A DNA stretch of 64,000 nt from JAAXQD01 sp963790095 (GCA_963790095.1 CAWBNO010000020.1:62001-126000); one strand, 5' to 3'; positions 53,413-63,100 are shown, numbered from the stretch's first letter. Program-made: numbers and translations. Notes: generated from the letters alone by a model not told the origin.

Positions 53413-54999
53413 TCAAAACCGAAAGTTGCCAAAAGAAGGGTCGCCGATGGGCTGAAAAAGACTCACCTCGAACGCCATGGCCAGCCAGTTGCGAATTTCA
53501 GAGAATTTTAAGACCCGGTCATTCAAAAGACGCCCGCCACAGTAAAAGGGATGGGCTTCCCCGTCGTATTTTTTGATCATCTCCTGGCTGAAGGCTTCTT
53601 TTTCCGCTTCGCTCATGGGGGTTTTCTGCTTGTCACGTTTTCGCTCTTCGATGGAAAGCAGAACTCCGGCAGCACTCCGGCCGCTCATGACAGACGTTCT
53701 GGCCCTCATTGTGGAGAAGAGAAAATGAGGCTTGTACGCCCTGCCGCACATGCCGTAATTGGCCGCCCCGTTATCCGGTCCGATAACAAGTTGGATGCGT
53801 GGTACTTGCGCACATGAAACCGCCCTCACCATGTCCGCACCATATTTGCCGATACCCATATGTTCCGATTCGGATCCCACCATGTAGCCGGGAGAACTCT
53901 GAATAAAAAGAAGGGGAATTTTTTCCTGGGAACAGCGGACAATCCATTCGGTGGCCTTTCGTGCGGCTTCAAAAAATATTATGCCGACCCCGTTGGACGC
54001 AACAACGCCGATGGGCAATCCTTTTATGCGCATTTTACCGGTTACGATATTGTCCCCGCGCCCGGGCGCATAATCTTTTTTGTATTCAGAAAAAACGCTG
54101 TCGTCGGCAATGGCTTCCAGAAATGCACGAACATCGATCCCCTGGTAAGCGGACGCCGGCAGGATTTCATAAACAGACGTTTCCGAAACTTTTGGCGGGG
54201 TTTCGGCATAGCGGTGGAGTTTCAAACTTTGGGCGGGCTCCAGCATAAGGATTTCTCTAACACGCGCAATGGCTTCCTCCTGATTGGAACAAAAATGATC
54301 TGCGCCGCCTGAAATTTGTGTATGTGTTTTTGCCCCGCCCAAATCCTCTGCAGAAATGGTCTCCCCGGTTGCCATTTTTACCAAAGGGGGACCGCCCAGA
54401 AAGCTGTAAGCCAGTTTGTCGATCATCACCGATTCACAGGCCATAAAAACGATGTAGGCACCGCCTGCAGTATTGCCGCCGGTGCTCAGGGTAATCTGTT
54501 TAAGGCCCATTGCCGACATTCGAGCCATATTGTAAAACATGGATCCGAAATGCTGGTCATCGGGGAAAACTTCGGCCTGCATGGGGAGGAAAGCGCCGCC
54601 GGAATCCGCGATGTAAACGCAATTCAATCCACACCGCTCGGCTATGGCCTGGGCTCTCATATGCTTTTTGAGGGTAATTGGAAAATATGTGCCGGCTTTT
54701 ACACGGCTGTCGTTGGCTAAAATCATGGACCAGTTGCCGTGAATTTTTCCCAATCCTGTTACAAGGCCGCCGCAGGGAACATCCATAACCCCCGGATAAT
54801 CCATCCCGAAACCGGCAATACGGCTGAGCTCAAAGAACTCGGTCTCCGGGTCGATGAGTTTTTCAATAAGTTCTCTGACCGGACGTTTGCCCTGTCTAAC
54901 CAGTCTTTCGACCGCTTTTTCACCCCCGGGCCACATGGCCTGTTTCACCCGTTCTTCGAGTTTTTTTTCTTCATTTTCCCAGAAGGATCTATTGGTCAT
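53413..54999 (-). CDS. Acyl-CoA carboxylase carboxyltransferase (MccB/LiuB-like)
   Basis: 528 residues from the ATG at 54999 (GAGGAA 8 bases before). Two crotonase-like carboxyltransferase halves: SGGAFLPMQAEVFPDDQHFG, GGNTAGGAYIVF, FLGGPPLVKMATGE in the first and IPLLFIQSSPGYMVGSE, GPDNGAANYGMCGRAY in the second. The sequence resembles methylcrotonyl-CoA carboxylase beta more than propionyl-CoA carboxylase. The window has no biotin carboxylase or biotin carrier, so the partner must be encoded elsewhere. It lies 10 bases after the hydratase gene upstream. Confidence 0.88.
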   Translation of the reverse strand: MTNRSFWENEEKKLEERVKQAMWPGGEKAVERLVRQGKRPVRELIEKLIDPETEFFELSRIAGFGMDYPGVMDVPCGGLVTGLGKIHGNWSMILANDSRVKAGTYFPITLKKHMRAQAIAERCGLNCVYIADSGGAFLPMQAEVFPDDQHFGSMFYNMARMSAMGLKQITLSTGGNTAGGAYIVFMACESVMIDKLAYSFLGGPPLVKMATGETISAEDLGGAKTHTQISGGADHFCSNQEEAIARVREILMLEPAQSLKLHRYAETPPKVSETSVYEILPASAYQGIDVRAFLEAIADDSVFSEYKKDYAPGRGDNIVTGKMRIKGLPIGVVASNGVGIIFFEAARKATEWIVRCSQEKIPLLFIQSSPGYMVGSESEHMGIGKYGADMVRAVSCAQVPRIQLVIGPDNGAANYGMCGRAYKPHFLFSTMRARTSVMSGRSAAGVLLSIEERKRDKQKTPMSEAEKEAFSQEMIKKYDGEAHPFYCGGRLLNDRVLKFSEIRNWLAMAFEVSLFQPIGDPSFGNFRF

Positions 55000-55009
55000 A
55001 AGATTTCCT

Positions 55010-55792
55010 CTATCTACCTTTGTAAACAGGTTTCCGTTTTTCTTGAAACGCGGCAAGGCCTTCGAGTCGATCCTCTGTTGGAATGGTTACCCAGTATGCA
55101 TTCGATTCAATACCAAGACCCGTGTGAAGATCGGTTTCAAGACCGTAGTTGATGGCATACTTGGCCTGTTCAATGGCGATGGGCCCGGTTTCACAGATCA
55201 TGGCGGCCATTTTTTGACATTCCTCCAGGAGCGATTCCGGGTCGCATATTTGATTGACAAGCCCGATCTCAAGGGCTTCCCGGGCGTCCACCCGACGACC
55301 GGTAAATATGAGTTCCTTGGCTTTGCCGCGCCCGATAAGTCTTGGAAGTCTTTGTGTGCCGCCGGCCCCCGGAATGATGGCAAGACGGGTTTCCGTAAGA
55401 CCCATGGAGGCATTCATGGCCGCGATCCGAATGTCGCAGGCAAGGGCAAGTTCCGTTCCGCCGCCGAGGGCGACGCCGTTTATGGCTGCAATTACAGGTT
55501 TATTGAGGTATTCGATGGACGTAAAAAGGTTTCTTATGGTGAAAATGAATTCCTTCACCTGGAGTTCGTCAAAGGTGGTTCTTTCTTTCAAATCTGCACC
55601 GGCACAAAAGGCCTTCCGGCCGGCCCCCGTAATGATGACCACACGAACGTTGTTATCAAATTTAAGTGCGTCGACCTGCTCTTTAAGAGAATCGAGCAAT
55701 GCAACACTAAAAGAATTCATCACCTGGGGTCGGTTTAGCGTAAGAACTGCGATGCCATCCTTTTCTTCTGCCAAGAGAACTTTTTCATTCAT
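55010..55792 (-). CDS. Enoyl-CoA hydratase, methylglutaconyl-CoA hydratase (AUH)-like
   Basis: 260-residue crotonase. Both catalytic glutamates are present (LGGGTELALACD and TETRLAIIPGAGGTQRLPR), and the run around them closely resembles AUH/LiuC proteins. By family it hydrates an enoyl-CoA; next to an MccB-like subunit and an HMG-CoA-lyase-like gene, 3-methylglutaconyl-CoA is the natural guess. GGAAGG precedes the ATG. First gene of the carboxyltransferase operon. Confidence 0.88.
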   Translation of the reverse strand: MNEKVLLAEEKDGIAVLTLNRPQVMNSFSVALLDSLKEQVDALKFDNNVRVVIITGAGRKAFCAGADLKERTTFDELQVKEFIFTIRNLFTSIEYLNKPVIAAINGVALGGGTELALACDIRIAAMNASMGLTETRLAIIPGAGGTQRLPRLIGRGKAKELIFTGRRVDAREALEIGLVNQICDPESLLEECQKMAAMICETGPIAIEQAKYAINYGLETDLHTGLGIESNAYWVTIPTEDRLEGLAAFQEKRKPVYKGR

Positions 55793-55812
55793 GAAGACTA
55801 CCTTCCTTTAAA

Positions 55813-55935
55813 AATGCCTGAAGTGAAATGCCTAAAATGCCTAAAATGATCTAAAGTGCCTAAAAGTGAAAATGCCTAAAATGCCTATTTGTCCCGTGTT
55901 TAACGGGGAAATGATCTAAAGTGCCTAAAGTATAA
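55813..55935 (+). repeat. GCCTAAA-word array, left flank of four-helix-bundle gene
   Basis: The words ATGCCTAAA and ATGATCTAAAGTGCCTAAA recur six or more times, interrupted by a GTTTAACGGGGAAATG segment. It is inverted relative to the array at 56309-56357 on the other side of the gene. Confidence 0.8.
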
Positions 55936-55942
55936 TACATGA

Positions 55943-56296
55943 TTATCTTTTTTTGCCGATTGAGGTGAATATTGCAAGCAATTCGCTGCATTCTTCGTAT
56001 TCAGGTTTGATTTTTTCCCACGTTAACCATCCTGTCTCTATAATTACCTCCAACTAGTACTGCGTTTCACTGGCCTCACTTTCACAAATCTTGATCTTGT
56101 TTTTAAAATCAGCTCGACTTCTGGACCGGTTTGCCTCACGGTAGTTAGCGCCAATAGAGGTTCCAGCTTTGGTAATTTGGTTCCTTACGACCATGCCGTC
56201 GGGAGAGTTGGGCAGTGTTATCGATAAGCGAATAATTTGTACTGCAAATTTTCGAGTTCGCTTTTCAAGATTTTTGGCGACCTCTTTGCGTTCCAT
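55943..56296 (-). pseudogene. Four-helix-bundle protein (S23/TIGR02436-type) with in-frame amber codon
   Basis: The frame from the ATG at 56296 (GGGGAAAG just before it) reads NQITKAGTSIGANYREANR and SEASETQY, diagnostic for the four-helix-bundle family related to 23S rRNA intervening-sequence proteins. It stops at a TAG (56054-56056) exactly where the family has tryptophan (QYW). Beyond it the same frame continues with LEVIIETGWLTWEKIKPEY to a TAA at 55943, giving the usual ~117-residue length. A single TGG-to-TAG change explains this. Role of the family is unknown; homologues include Avd of diversity-generating retroelements. Confidence 0.85.
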
Positions 56297-56308
56297 GCTT
56301 TCCCCAAT

Positions 56309-56357
56309 TTTAGGCAATTTAGATCGTTTTAGGCTTTTCAACCTTAGGCATTTGACC
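56309..56357 (-). repeat. GCCTAAA-word array, right flank of four-helix-bundle gene
   Basis: On the minus strand: ATGCCTAAGG, GCCTAAAACGATCTAAATT, GCCTAAAATTGGGG, ending 12 bases before the start codon of the four-helix-bundle gene. It mirrors 55813-55935 and also matches 63777-63812. Confidence 0.8.
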
Positions 56358-56358
56358 C

Positions 56359-57507
56359 TTAGCACCCGATATAACGAGAGATGACGATCCGCTGGACCTC
56401 GGAAGTCCCTTCTCCGATGTCCAGCAGCTTCTGATCCCGATAAAACCTTTCCACATGGTATTCCTTCATCAGCCCATATCCGCCGTGGATCTGGACAGCA
56501 TGGTTCGCCACCCGTCCCATGAGTTCGGAACAGTATAGCTTGGCCATGGCGGCCTCTTTTTCAAAAGGTCTTCTGTGATCTCTCAGCCAGCAGGCTTTGT
56601 ACAGGAGATTTCGTGCGCATTCGATTTCAAGGGCACAGTCTGCCAGCTTGAATGCAACCGCCTGGAATTTGCAAATGGGTTGCCCGAACTGGACTCTCTT
56701 TTTGGCGTATTTGAGTGCGGCTTCATAAGCGCCCTGGGAACCGCCGAGTCCCATGGCGGCAATGGAGAGCCTGCCTCCGTCCAGGGTCGAAAGCATCTGG
56801 TGAAAACCGTCTCCCTTTAGACCCAAAATATTATCTTCGGGGATTCTGACATCATCGAAGAAGAGTTCAGCGGTGTCCGAAGCGCGCCACATCATCTTTT
56901 TATGCATGGGATCAGCTTTAAAACCCGGAGTCCCGTGCTCCACCAGAAAGCACGTGTATTCGGGCTTACCGCTGGGCCTTTTCCCGGTAACCGCCTGAAC
57001 CGTGACGCCCATGCTAAGTTCACTGGCGCCGTTGGTGATGAATATTTTTGATCCATTCAGCACCCATTCATTCCCGTCCTTTACCGCGGTGGTTTTGCTC
57101 CCTCCGGCATCGGAACCGGCGGAAGGTTCTGTCAGACCAAAACCCCAGAGGCCTTTGCCAGCACAAAGTTCGGGAAGATATTTTTTCTTTTGTTCCTCCG
57201 TACCGAAATAGTATATGGGGCCGATTCCCAGAGAGTTACCGGCGGCAACGGTGGCGGCTTGAGATCCATCGACCCTTGCAATCTCTTCCACAGCAATGAT
57301 GTAGGAGAGATAATCCAACCCCTGACCGTCATAGTCTTCTGAAACAAACATACCGAAAAGGCCGATTTCCCCCATTTTTCGGGTGAGTTCAGCGGAAAAC
57401 GCCTCTTTTTCATCGAGTTCAAGAGCCACCGGCGCAATTTCGCTTTGTGCGAATTTCCGGACTTCTTTACGAATCATTTCCTGTTCTTTTGTTAAGTCGA
57501 AATCCAA
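56359..57507 (-). CDS. Acyl-CoA dehydrogenase
   Basis: 382 residues. A TTG start at 57507 fits GAGGAG seven bases upstream and the family N-terminus MDFDLTKEQ; a GTG at 57513 sits too close to that site. Features: GFGLTEPSAGSDAGG (FAD/substrate), the R-x-QFG motif, QIHGGYGLMKEYHVERFYRD, and the catalytic glutamate in DIGEGTSEVQR at the short/medium-chain position. Isovaleryl-CoA dehydrogenase instead has Gly there, so this is more like a short- or branched-chain acyl-CoA dehydrogenase. FAD-linked; electrons go to ETF. Confidence 0.93.
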   Translation of the reverse strand: MDFDLTKEQEMIRKEVRKFAQSEIAPVALELDEKEAFSAELTRKMGEIGLFGMFVSEDYDGQGLDYLSYIIAVEEIARVDGSQAATVAAGNSLGIGPIYYFGTEEQKKKYLPELCAGKGLWGFGLTEPSAGSDAGGSKTTAVKDGNEWVLNGSKIFITNGASELSMGVTVQAVTGKRPSGKPEYTCFLVEHGTPGFKADPMHKKMMWRASDTAELFFDDVRIPEDNILGLKGDGFHQMLSTLDGGRLSIAAMGLGGSQGAYEAALKYAKKRVQFGQPICKFQAVAFKLADCALEIECARNLLYKACWLRDHRRPFEKEAAMAKLYCSELMGRVANHAVQIHGGYGLMKEYHVERFYRDQKLLDIGEGTSEVQRIVISRYIGC

Positions 57508-57694
57508 TGCCACTCTCCTCGAGACCCCTGCAAAACGCCTCTTTTTTCCAGATTTCTGTGTCAGTCTCGAATTTTAATCCTCGAAATACTCAATGTATGT
57601 CTGTGGTTAAAATTTTCGTCTTCCTTGAAATCTAAAAAAAATTTGCATTTTTCAAAGGTCTCTCTTTTTTGGGTCTATTTGGCAAGACTGGACG

Positions 57695-58471
57695 CTATTT
57701 CCCCTGCCATTTCGGTTTCCGTTTTTCCAAAAAAGCGTCGATTCCTTCCCGGGCATCGTCTGTGGCACACAGGGTAGCAAACAATTCATCCATATAGTCA
57801 AGGGCTTGATGGTAAGGAATTTCAGACATGGCGTAAACGCCGGCTTTTCCGGTCTGCACCGCCAGAGGACTTTTTTGAGCAAGTTTGGCCGCAAGCTCCA
57901 TGGTTTGGGCTTCAAGTTCGTCGGGGGGCACGATTTTGTTGATGAGTCCCAGCTGTTCAGCCTCAGCAGCGGAAAGAATATCTCCGGTCAAGATCATTTC
58001 AAGGGCTTTTTTTCGGCCCACATGACGCGCCAGAGGAACCGCCGGACCCAGACAGATCAATCCCACGTTGATGGCGGTGGTTCCGAACCGAGCATTTTCG
58101 GCAGCCACTGCCAGATCACAGGCAAAGACAAGACCTGCACCGTTGGCCACTGCAGCGCCTTTGACCGAAGCGATCACCGGCTTTTTCATTCGAGGGATGG
58201 TATGGTAGAATTCATCCATTAAATTTAGAAACTCCCGGAGTTCTTTGGGGCTTTTCCCCTGGAACTCCGGAAGAGAGATGCCGGTTGAAAAATGTTTGCC
58301 TGCAGCTCGTATCACCAGCACACGCACTTCGTCGTCTTGATCTAAAGCCCGAAGGGCGTCATTCAAAGCTCTGGCAAAGGGAACATTAAAGGTGTTCATG
58401 TCTTCGGGCCGGTTCAGCGTAATCAGTCCGATCATATCTTGCTTGTCGACTAAAATGGGGGTTTTTTCCAT
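57695..58471 (-). CDS. Crotonase-fold protein lacking both hydratase glutamates
   Basis: 258 residues, crotonase fold (VNGAGLVFACDLAVAAENARFG, then GLICLGPAVPLARHVGRKKALEMILTG). At the two positions where enoyl-CoA hydratase has catalytic Glu it has Leu and a non-acidic residue. The oxyanion-hole region (HFSTGISLPEF) is kept. So it may be an isomerase, hydrolase or decarboxylase rather than a hydratase. It precedes the acyl-CoA dehydrogenase and is expressed from a promoter bearing a TetR-type operator. Confidence 0.85.
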   Translation of the reverse strand: MEKTPILVDKQDMIGLITLNRPEDMNTFNVPFARALNDALRALDQDDEVRVLVIRAAGKHFSTGISLPEFQGKSPKELREFLNLMDEFYHTIPRMKKPVIASVKGAAVANGAGLVFACDLAVAAENARFGTTAINVGLICLGPAVPLARHVGRKKALEMILTGDILSAAEAEQLGLINKIVPPDELEAQTMELAAKLAQKSPLAVQTGKAGVYAMSEIPYHQALDYMDELFATLCATDDAREGIDAFLEKRKPKWQGK

Positions 58472-58504
58472 GACACGCTCCTTTTTTGAAAACGAAATGT
58501 TGAT

Positions 58505-58705
58505 AAATTTGTAAAAAGTGAAACGTGAAATGTAAAACGACTACATTTAGTACATTGAGAGGCAATCATTTAGTAAAATGTGAAAGGTGAAAGGTAAAGG
58601 TTAAGACAAATCAATCAAGTTTTCTGAAATAGCCGTTTTTCACGTTTGACTTTCTACGAGATCATCTCTTTTAACTTTTCACGTTCAACCTTTTATTTTT
58701 TACGG
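58505..58705. repeat. GTGAAA-word inverted element
   Basis: AAGTGAAACGTGAAATGTAAA and GTGAAAGGTGAAAGGTAAAGG words on the left are mirrored by TTTTTCACGTTTGAC and CTTTTCACGTTCAACC on the right. Another long imperfect hairpin made from a repeated word, upstream of the crotonase gene. Confidence 0.6.
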
Positions 58706-58815
58706 AACTAAAAAAGCGGCGGTTGGCAAACGTAAATTTTTGAAGGGTATCATAGCATAAACGTCGGCCGGTTTAAATTGTTATTCGAAAAGATCGATAT
58801 TTTTGCCAGGTTTTA

Positions 58816-58833
58816 TGAGCGAGCGCTCAGTCA
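58816..58833. promoter_or_regulatory. TetR-type operator O1
   Basis: TGAGCGAGCGCTCAGTCA, an 18-bp near-palindrome around GAGCGCTC. It lies 14 bases downstream of the -10 of a minus-strand promoter, so bound protein would block that promoter. Matches O2 (58978-58995) at 16 of 18 positions. Confidence 0.8.
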
Positions 58834-58847
58834 CAAGGTGATGGTCA

Positions 58848-58876
58848 TTTGTACCCTCGGATGGCAGATTTGTCAA
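58848..58876 (-). promoter_or_regulatory. Minus-strand promoter of crotonase/acyl-CoA dehydrogenase genes
   Basis: On the minus strand TTGACA (58876-58871), 17-bp spacer, TACAAA (58853-58848). A good sigma-70 -35 box; the -10 is fair. O1 follows immediately. The transcript would have a ~360-base leader containing the GTGAAA hairpin. Confidence 0.65.
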
Positions 58877-58944
58877 TATCTTTCTTATCTCCTGATTTAT
58901 ATGGGATTATCAGGAGCAAGGGTTTTTTGTTTCGTGGAAAAATA

Positions 58945-58974
58945 TTGACATGAAAAACTGGAACATGGTATGAA
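58945..58974 (+). promoter_or_regulatory. Plus-strand promoter of tetR
   Basis: TTGACA (58945-58950), 18-bp spacer, TATGAA (58969-58974). O2 begins 3 bases after the -10, over the expected transcription start. Divergent to the promoter at 58848. Confidence 0.65.
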
Positions 58975-58977
58975 TTA

Positions 58978-58995
58978 TGAACGAGCGCTCGGTCA
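58978..58995. promoter_or_regulatory. TetR-type operator O2
   Basis: TGAACGAGCGCTCGGTCA, an 18-bp palindrome with one mismatched pair, on the start point of the tetR promoter. Together with O1 it indicates autoregulation plus control of the divergent catabolic genes. Confidence 0.82.
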
Positions 58996-59204
58996 GAATG
59001 AGGGCCATATTCGATACATAACTTGATAATATAGAAATTTCTTTTTTTTGGCCACAGACCCGCCTGCCACGCAAGGCGCGAGCGGGCAGATGAACCCAGA
59101 TTATCAAGATTCTTAAAATAAAAAAAATACTATTATCTGTGAATATTTTCGAAAATCTGTGTCCTATTTAACTTGAACAAATTTTTAGGATTATAGCAGA
59201 ACAA

Positions 59205-59825
59205 ATGCGTGCCACAAAAGGAATTCCCACTCAGATAAAAAATCCTGATCTTGTGGAGCAGCGGCATCTCCAGATTGTTGATGCTGCGGTTCAGCTTTTC
59301 ATCAACCAGGGATTTCACAAAACCACCACACGTCAGATCGCCAGTGCCGCCGGCCTTTCCATCGGTTCGTTGTATGAATATGTCGCTTCCAAAGAGGATA
59401 TCCTGTATTTGGTTTGCGATGCAATCCATGCAGAGGTCGAGCGGGGTGTGTCGGAAGCAATGGAAAGAGCGGCAGGAGGCCGAAAGTCCCTGGCTGAAGC
59501 CATCCGTGAGTATTTTTTGGTCTGCAATCGGATGAGTGATCATATTCTGCTTATCTATCAGGAAACCCAATCCCTTCCACCCCAATGGCGCAAAAAAGTA
59601 CTGGAAAACGAAGTCCGCATCACCGGTATTTTTATGGGAGTTCTTGAGGGCCTGGTTTCGTCGGGAGATTTGCCCCATTTGAGTGATCGATCCATGGAAC
59701 TGATGGCTCACAATATTTCCGTTCTCGGCCACATGTGGACGTTTCGACGATGGTTCCTTGCACGCCACTACAGCATCGAGGATTATATTAAGTTCCAGAC
59801 CGAATTTATTCTTGGGATAGTCTAA
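59205..59825 (+). CDS. TetR/AcrR-family transcriptional regulator
   Basis: 206 residues. N-terminal TetR helix-turn-helix (HLQIVDAAVQLFINQGFHKTTTRQIASAAGLSIGSLYEYVASKEDIL), C-terminal ligand domain without a clear class (DHILLIYQETQSLPPQWRKKV). Being divergent from an acyl-CoA gene set, an acyl-CoA or fatty-acid effector is the natural inference, as for FadR/PsrA-type TetR proteins. Two matching operators lie in the upstream region. Confidence 0.92.
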   Translation: MRATKGIPTQIKNPDLVEQRHLQIVDAAVQLFINQGFHKTTTRQIASAAGLSIGSLYEYVASKEDILYLVCDAIHAEVERGVSEAMERAAGGRKSLAEAIREYFLVCNRMSDHILLIYQETQSLPPQWRKKVLENEVRITGIFMGVLEGLVSSGDLPHLSDRSMELMAHNISVLGHMWTFRRWFLARHYSIEDYIKFQTEFILGIV

Positions 59826-59827
59826 AT

Positions 59828-60048
59828 AACGTCTCGGAAATTCTACAATTAGTTGAAAATAAAGGTATTTTTTAGGCTTATACTTTTAACTCGGACATGA
59901 AATAATGGAATGATGGAATAATGGAATGATGATTTAAAGAAGATGACATTCCTCTTTTCAATTCCCGTAGATAGGAATTTTACAATAACCCAACTTTTCA
60001 TTTTCCCAGAACCCAGTATTCCAACATTCCAAATTGTGAGCGAAGCCT
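59828..60048 (-). repeat. Dispersed ~220-bp repeat, diverged copy B3
   Basis: Same order and orientation as 51151-51370: CGTCTCGGAAATTCTACAA at the left, TGGAATGATGGAATAATGG words, CCCAGAACCCAGTATTCCA, and a worn GAGCGAAGCC end. Much more diverged than B1/B2. It fills the gap between tetR and icmF; no gene here. Confidence 0.7.
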
Positions 60049-60147
60049 TGCTTTATATTGAAAAACCTCGTGGATAAGAGTTCGTAATGAAACAGTCTCT
60101 AACCGGTTTGCTTTAAACTAACACCTTCAATTCAATGAGGAGGGGGG

Positions 60148-63100
60148 ATGAATGTAGATGTTGAAGTTTATAAGCCCAAACACCATATTCGGGTCGTTAC
60201 CGCAACATCTCTTTTTGACGGTCACGACGCGTCCATTAATATTGTACGCCGAATACTCCAGGATGCCGCCGTTGAGGTCATTCATCTGGGACACAACCGC
60301 TCTGTTCATGAAATTGTCGATGCTGCGATACAGGAAGATGTTCAAGGCATTGCGGTGTCCAGCTACCAGGGTGGGCATGTGGAATTTTTCAAATATATTG
60401 TCGATCTTTTGAAAGAGGAAGGGGTCCCGCATATCAAGGTTTTCGGGGGTGGCGGGGGGGTTATCATTCCGGATGAGATTGCAGCGTTGGAAGCCTATGG
60501 GGTAACCAAGATATATTCTCCCGAAGATGGCGCCAAAATGGGGCTGCAGGGGATGATCAACCATATGGTCGAACATATGGATTTTTCTACGACCCAGGGG
60601 AAGGATTTTAACATTGCCGGTCTTTTTCCGGACGACAGATACAAGGTTGCCAACCTGATTACCGCTGTTGAACTGGCCAAAGCAGAGGAAGACGGACATC
60701 TCGCCAAACTCAGAACCGAAATTTTTAAAAAAATTGGCAACCGAAAAATACCGGTTATCGGCATTACCGGGACCGGTGGCTCCGGAAAATCGTCCCTTAC
60801 GGACGAGCTGATTCTGAGAATCCTCCACGACCTCACGGACATTAAACTGGCAATTATCAGCAGCGACCCTTCCCGGCGCAAAACCGGCGGCGCCCTATTG
60901 GGGGACAGAATCCGGATGAATGCCATCGAGAATCCAAGGGTTTACATGCGAAGTCTGGCAACCCGACGATCACATACAGAAATTCCCCATGCCTTGGCTG
61001 AATCCATAGATGTTGTTAAGGCGGCAGGCTTTGACCTGGTGATTGTAGAAACGGCCGGTATCGGGCAGGGAGATTCGGGTATTATCGACCTAGTCGATTT
61101 GTCGATTTATGTGATGACCAGTGAATTCGGCGCCGCCACCCAGCTCGAAAAGATAGACATGCTCGATTTTGCAGATCTTGTGGTCATAAACAAATATGAA
61201 AAGCGAGGCGGTGAGGATGCGGTCCGGGACGTCCGCAAACAGGTGCAGCGAAACCGCAAGGCATGGGACCAGTCACCCGAGGAAATGCCCGTCTTCGGGA
61301 CCATTGCCTCAAAGTTCAACGATGACGGGGTTACGGCCCTGTACCATGGGATTATGGATACTCTGGGGGAAAAAACAGGGATTGTTTTTGACTCGAATCT
61401 GCCGAGAACCCAAACGCGGATTTCGACATCCAAAACCATCATTATTCCTCCGGAACGCACCCGTTATCTTGCTGAAATAGCGGATACTGTCAGAAGCTAT
61501 CATCGGGAGACACACGGGCAGGCAGATGCTGTTCGGAAAATCTGGCACCTCAAAGAGACTGAAGAAATCCTGACCAATGATAACCTTACAGGCGATGCAT
61601 CAGAAGTTTTAAATCGGCTCAAGGCCGAAATTGCTAAGGCCGAAGACGGGCTGTACCCCGAGACGACCCGTCTGCTTGACGATTGGGAAGAGATTAAAGA
61701 AACATATACCCAAGACGAACTTGTCTACCGTGTGCGAAGCCGTGAAATAAGGGTTCCCCTTTACCATGAATCGCTGTCGCGTACTCCCATTCCGAAGATC
61801 GTTCTCCCCAAATTCAAAGATCCCGGAGAAATTTACACCTGGTTAAGGGAAGAAAATGTCCCCGGCCGGTTTCCGTTCACCGCCGGTGTCTTTCCGCTAA
61901 AACGGATGGACGAAGATCCGACCCGAATGTTTGCAGGAGAAGGCGATCCTGCCAGGACCAACCGAAGATTCAAACTGTTGTCTCAAAATTACGAAGCCAA
62001 GCGTCTGTCCACGGCGTTTGATTCCGTAACGTTATACGGATACGATCCGGATCGAAGACCCGATATCTACGGAAAAGTTGGGACTTCGGGCGTCAGCATA
62101 TGCACCTTCGACGATGTCAAAGTTTTATATGATGGTTTTAATCTGTGCGCGCCCAGCACATCGGTTTCCATGACCATCAACGGCCCTGCACCCATCATGC
62201 TTGCCATGTTTTTAAATACGGCCATCGATCAGCAGATGGAGGCGTTCCGCCGGGACAAAGGAAGGGCGCCGTCGGAAAAAGAATACAACGAGATTCGTTC
62301 CAAGACCCTGTCCAATGTTCGCGGTACGGTTCAGGCGGACATTCTAAAAGAGGACCAGGGTCAAAACACCTGTATCTTTTCCATAGAATTTGCCCTGAAA
62401 ATGATGGGAGATATCCAGGAATATTTTATAAAAAATGATGTTCGCAATTTCTATTCGGTTTCCATTTCCGGATACCACATTGCCGAGGCCGGCGCCAATC
62501 CGATTACGCAACTGGCCCTCACCCTGGCCAACGGTTTTACCTATGTGGAATATTATCTGTCCCGGGGCATGCCCATCGACAGTTTTGCCCCCAATTTGTC
62601 GTTTTTCTTTTCCAATGGCATGGATCCGGAATATACGGTGATTGGAAGGGTGGCGCGGCGCATCTGGTCCATCGCCATCCAAAATAAATACGGCGGGTCG
62701 GCCCGGTCCCAAATGATGAAATATCATGTGCAGACATCCGGCCGCTCCCTGCACAGTCAGGATATCCAGTTTAACGATATCCGGACGACCCTTCAGGCAC
62801 TCTGTGCGATTTATGACAACTGCAACAGTCTCCACACCAACGCCTTCGATGAAGCCATTACGACTCCCAGCAACGAATCGGTCCGGCGTGCACTGGCCAT
62901 TCAGCTCATCATCAACCGGGAGTGGGGCCTCGCCAAGAATGAAAATATGAACCAGGGCAGCTTTGTGGTGGAGGAACTGACACGGCTGGTGGAAGAAGCG
63001 GTTCTTTTGGAATTCGACAGGATTGCCGAACGCGGCGGCGTACTCGGCGCCATGGAAACCGGCTACCAGCGAAGCAAGATTCAGGAGGAATCCATCTATT

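Noticed and set aside
56054..56056. TAG read as pyrrolysine
   Set aside because: The family residue here is tryptophan, reached from TAG by one base change; no pyl gene is in the window. A plain nonsense mutation is simpler.
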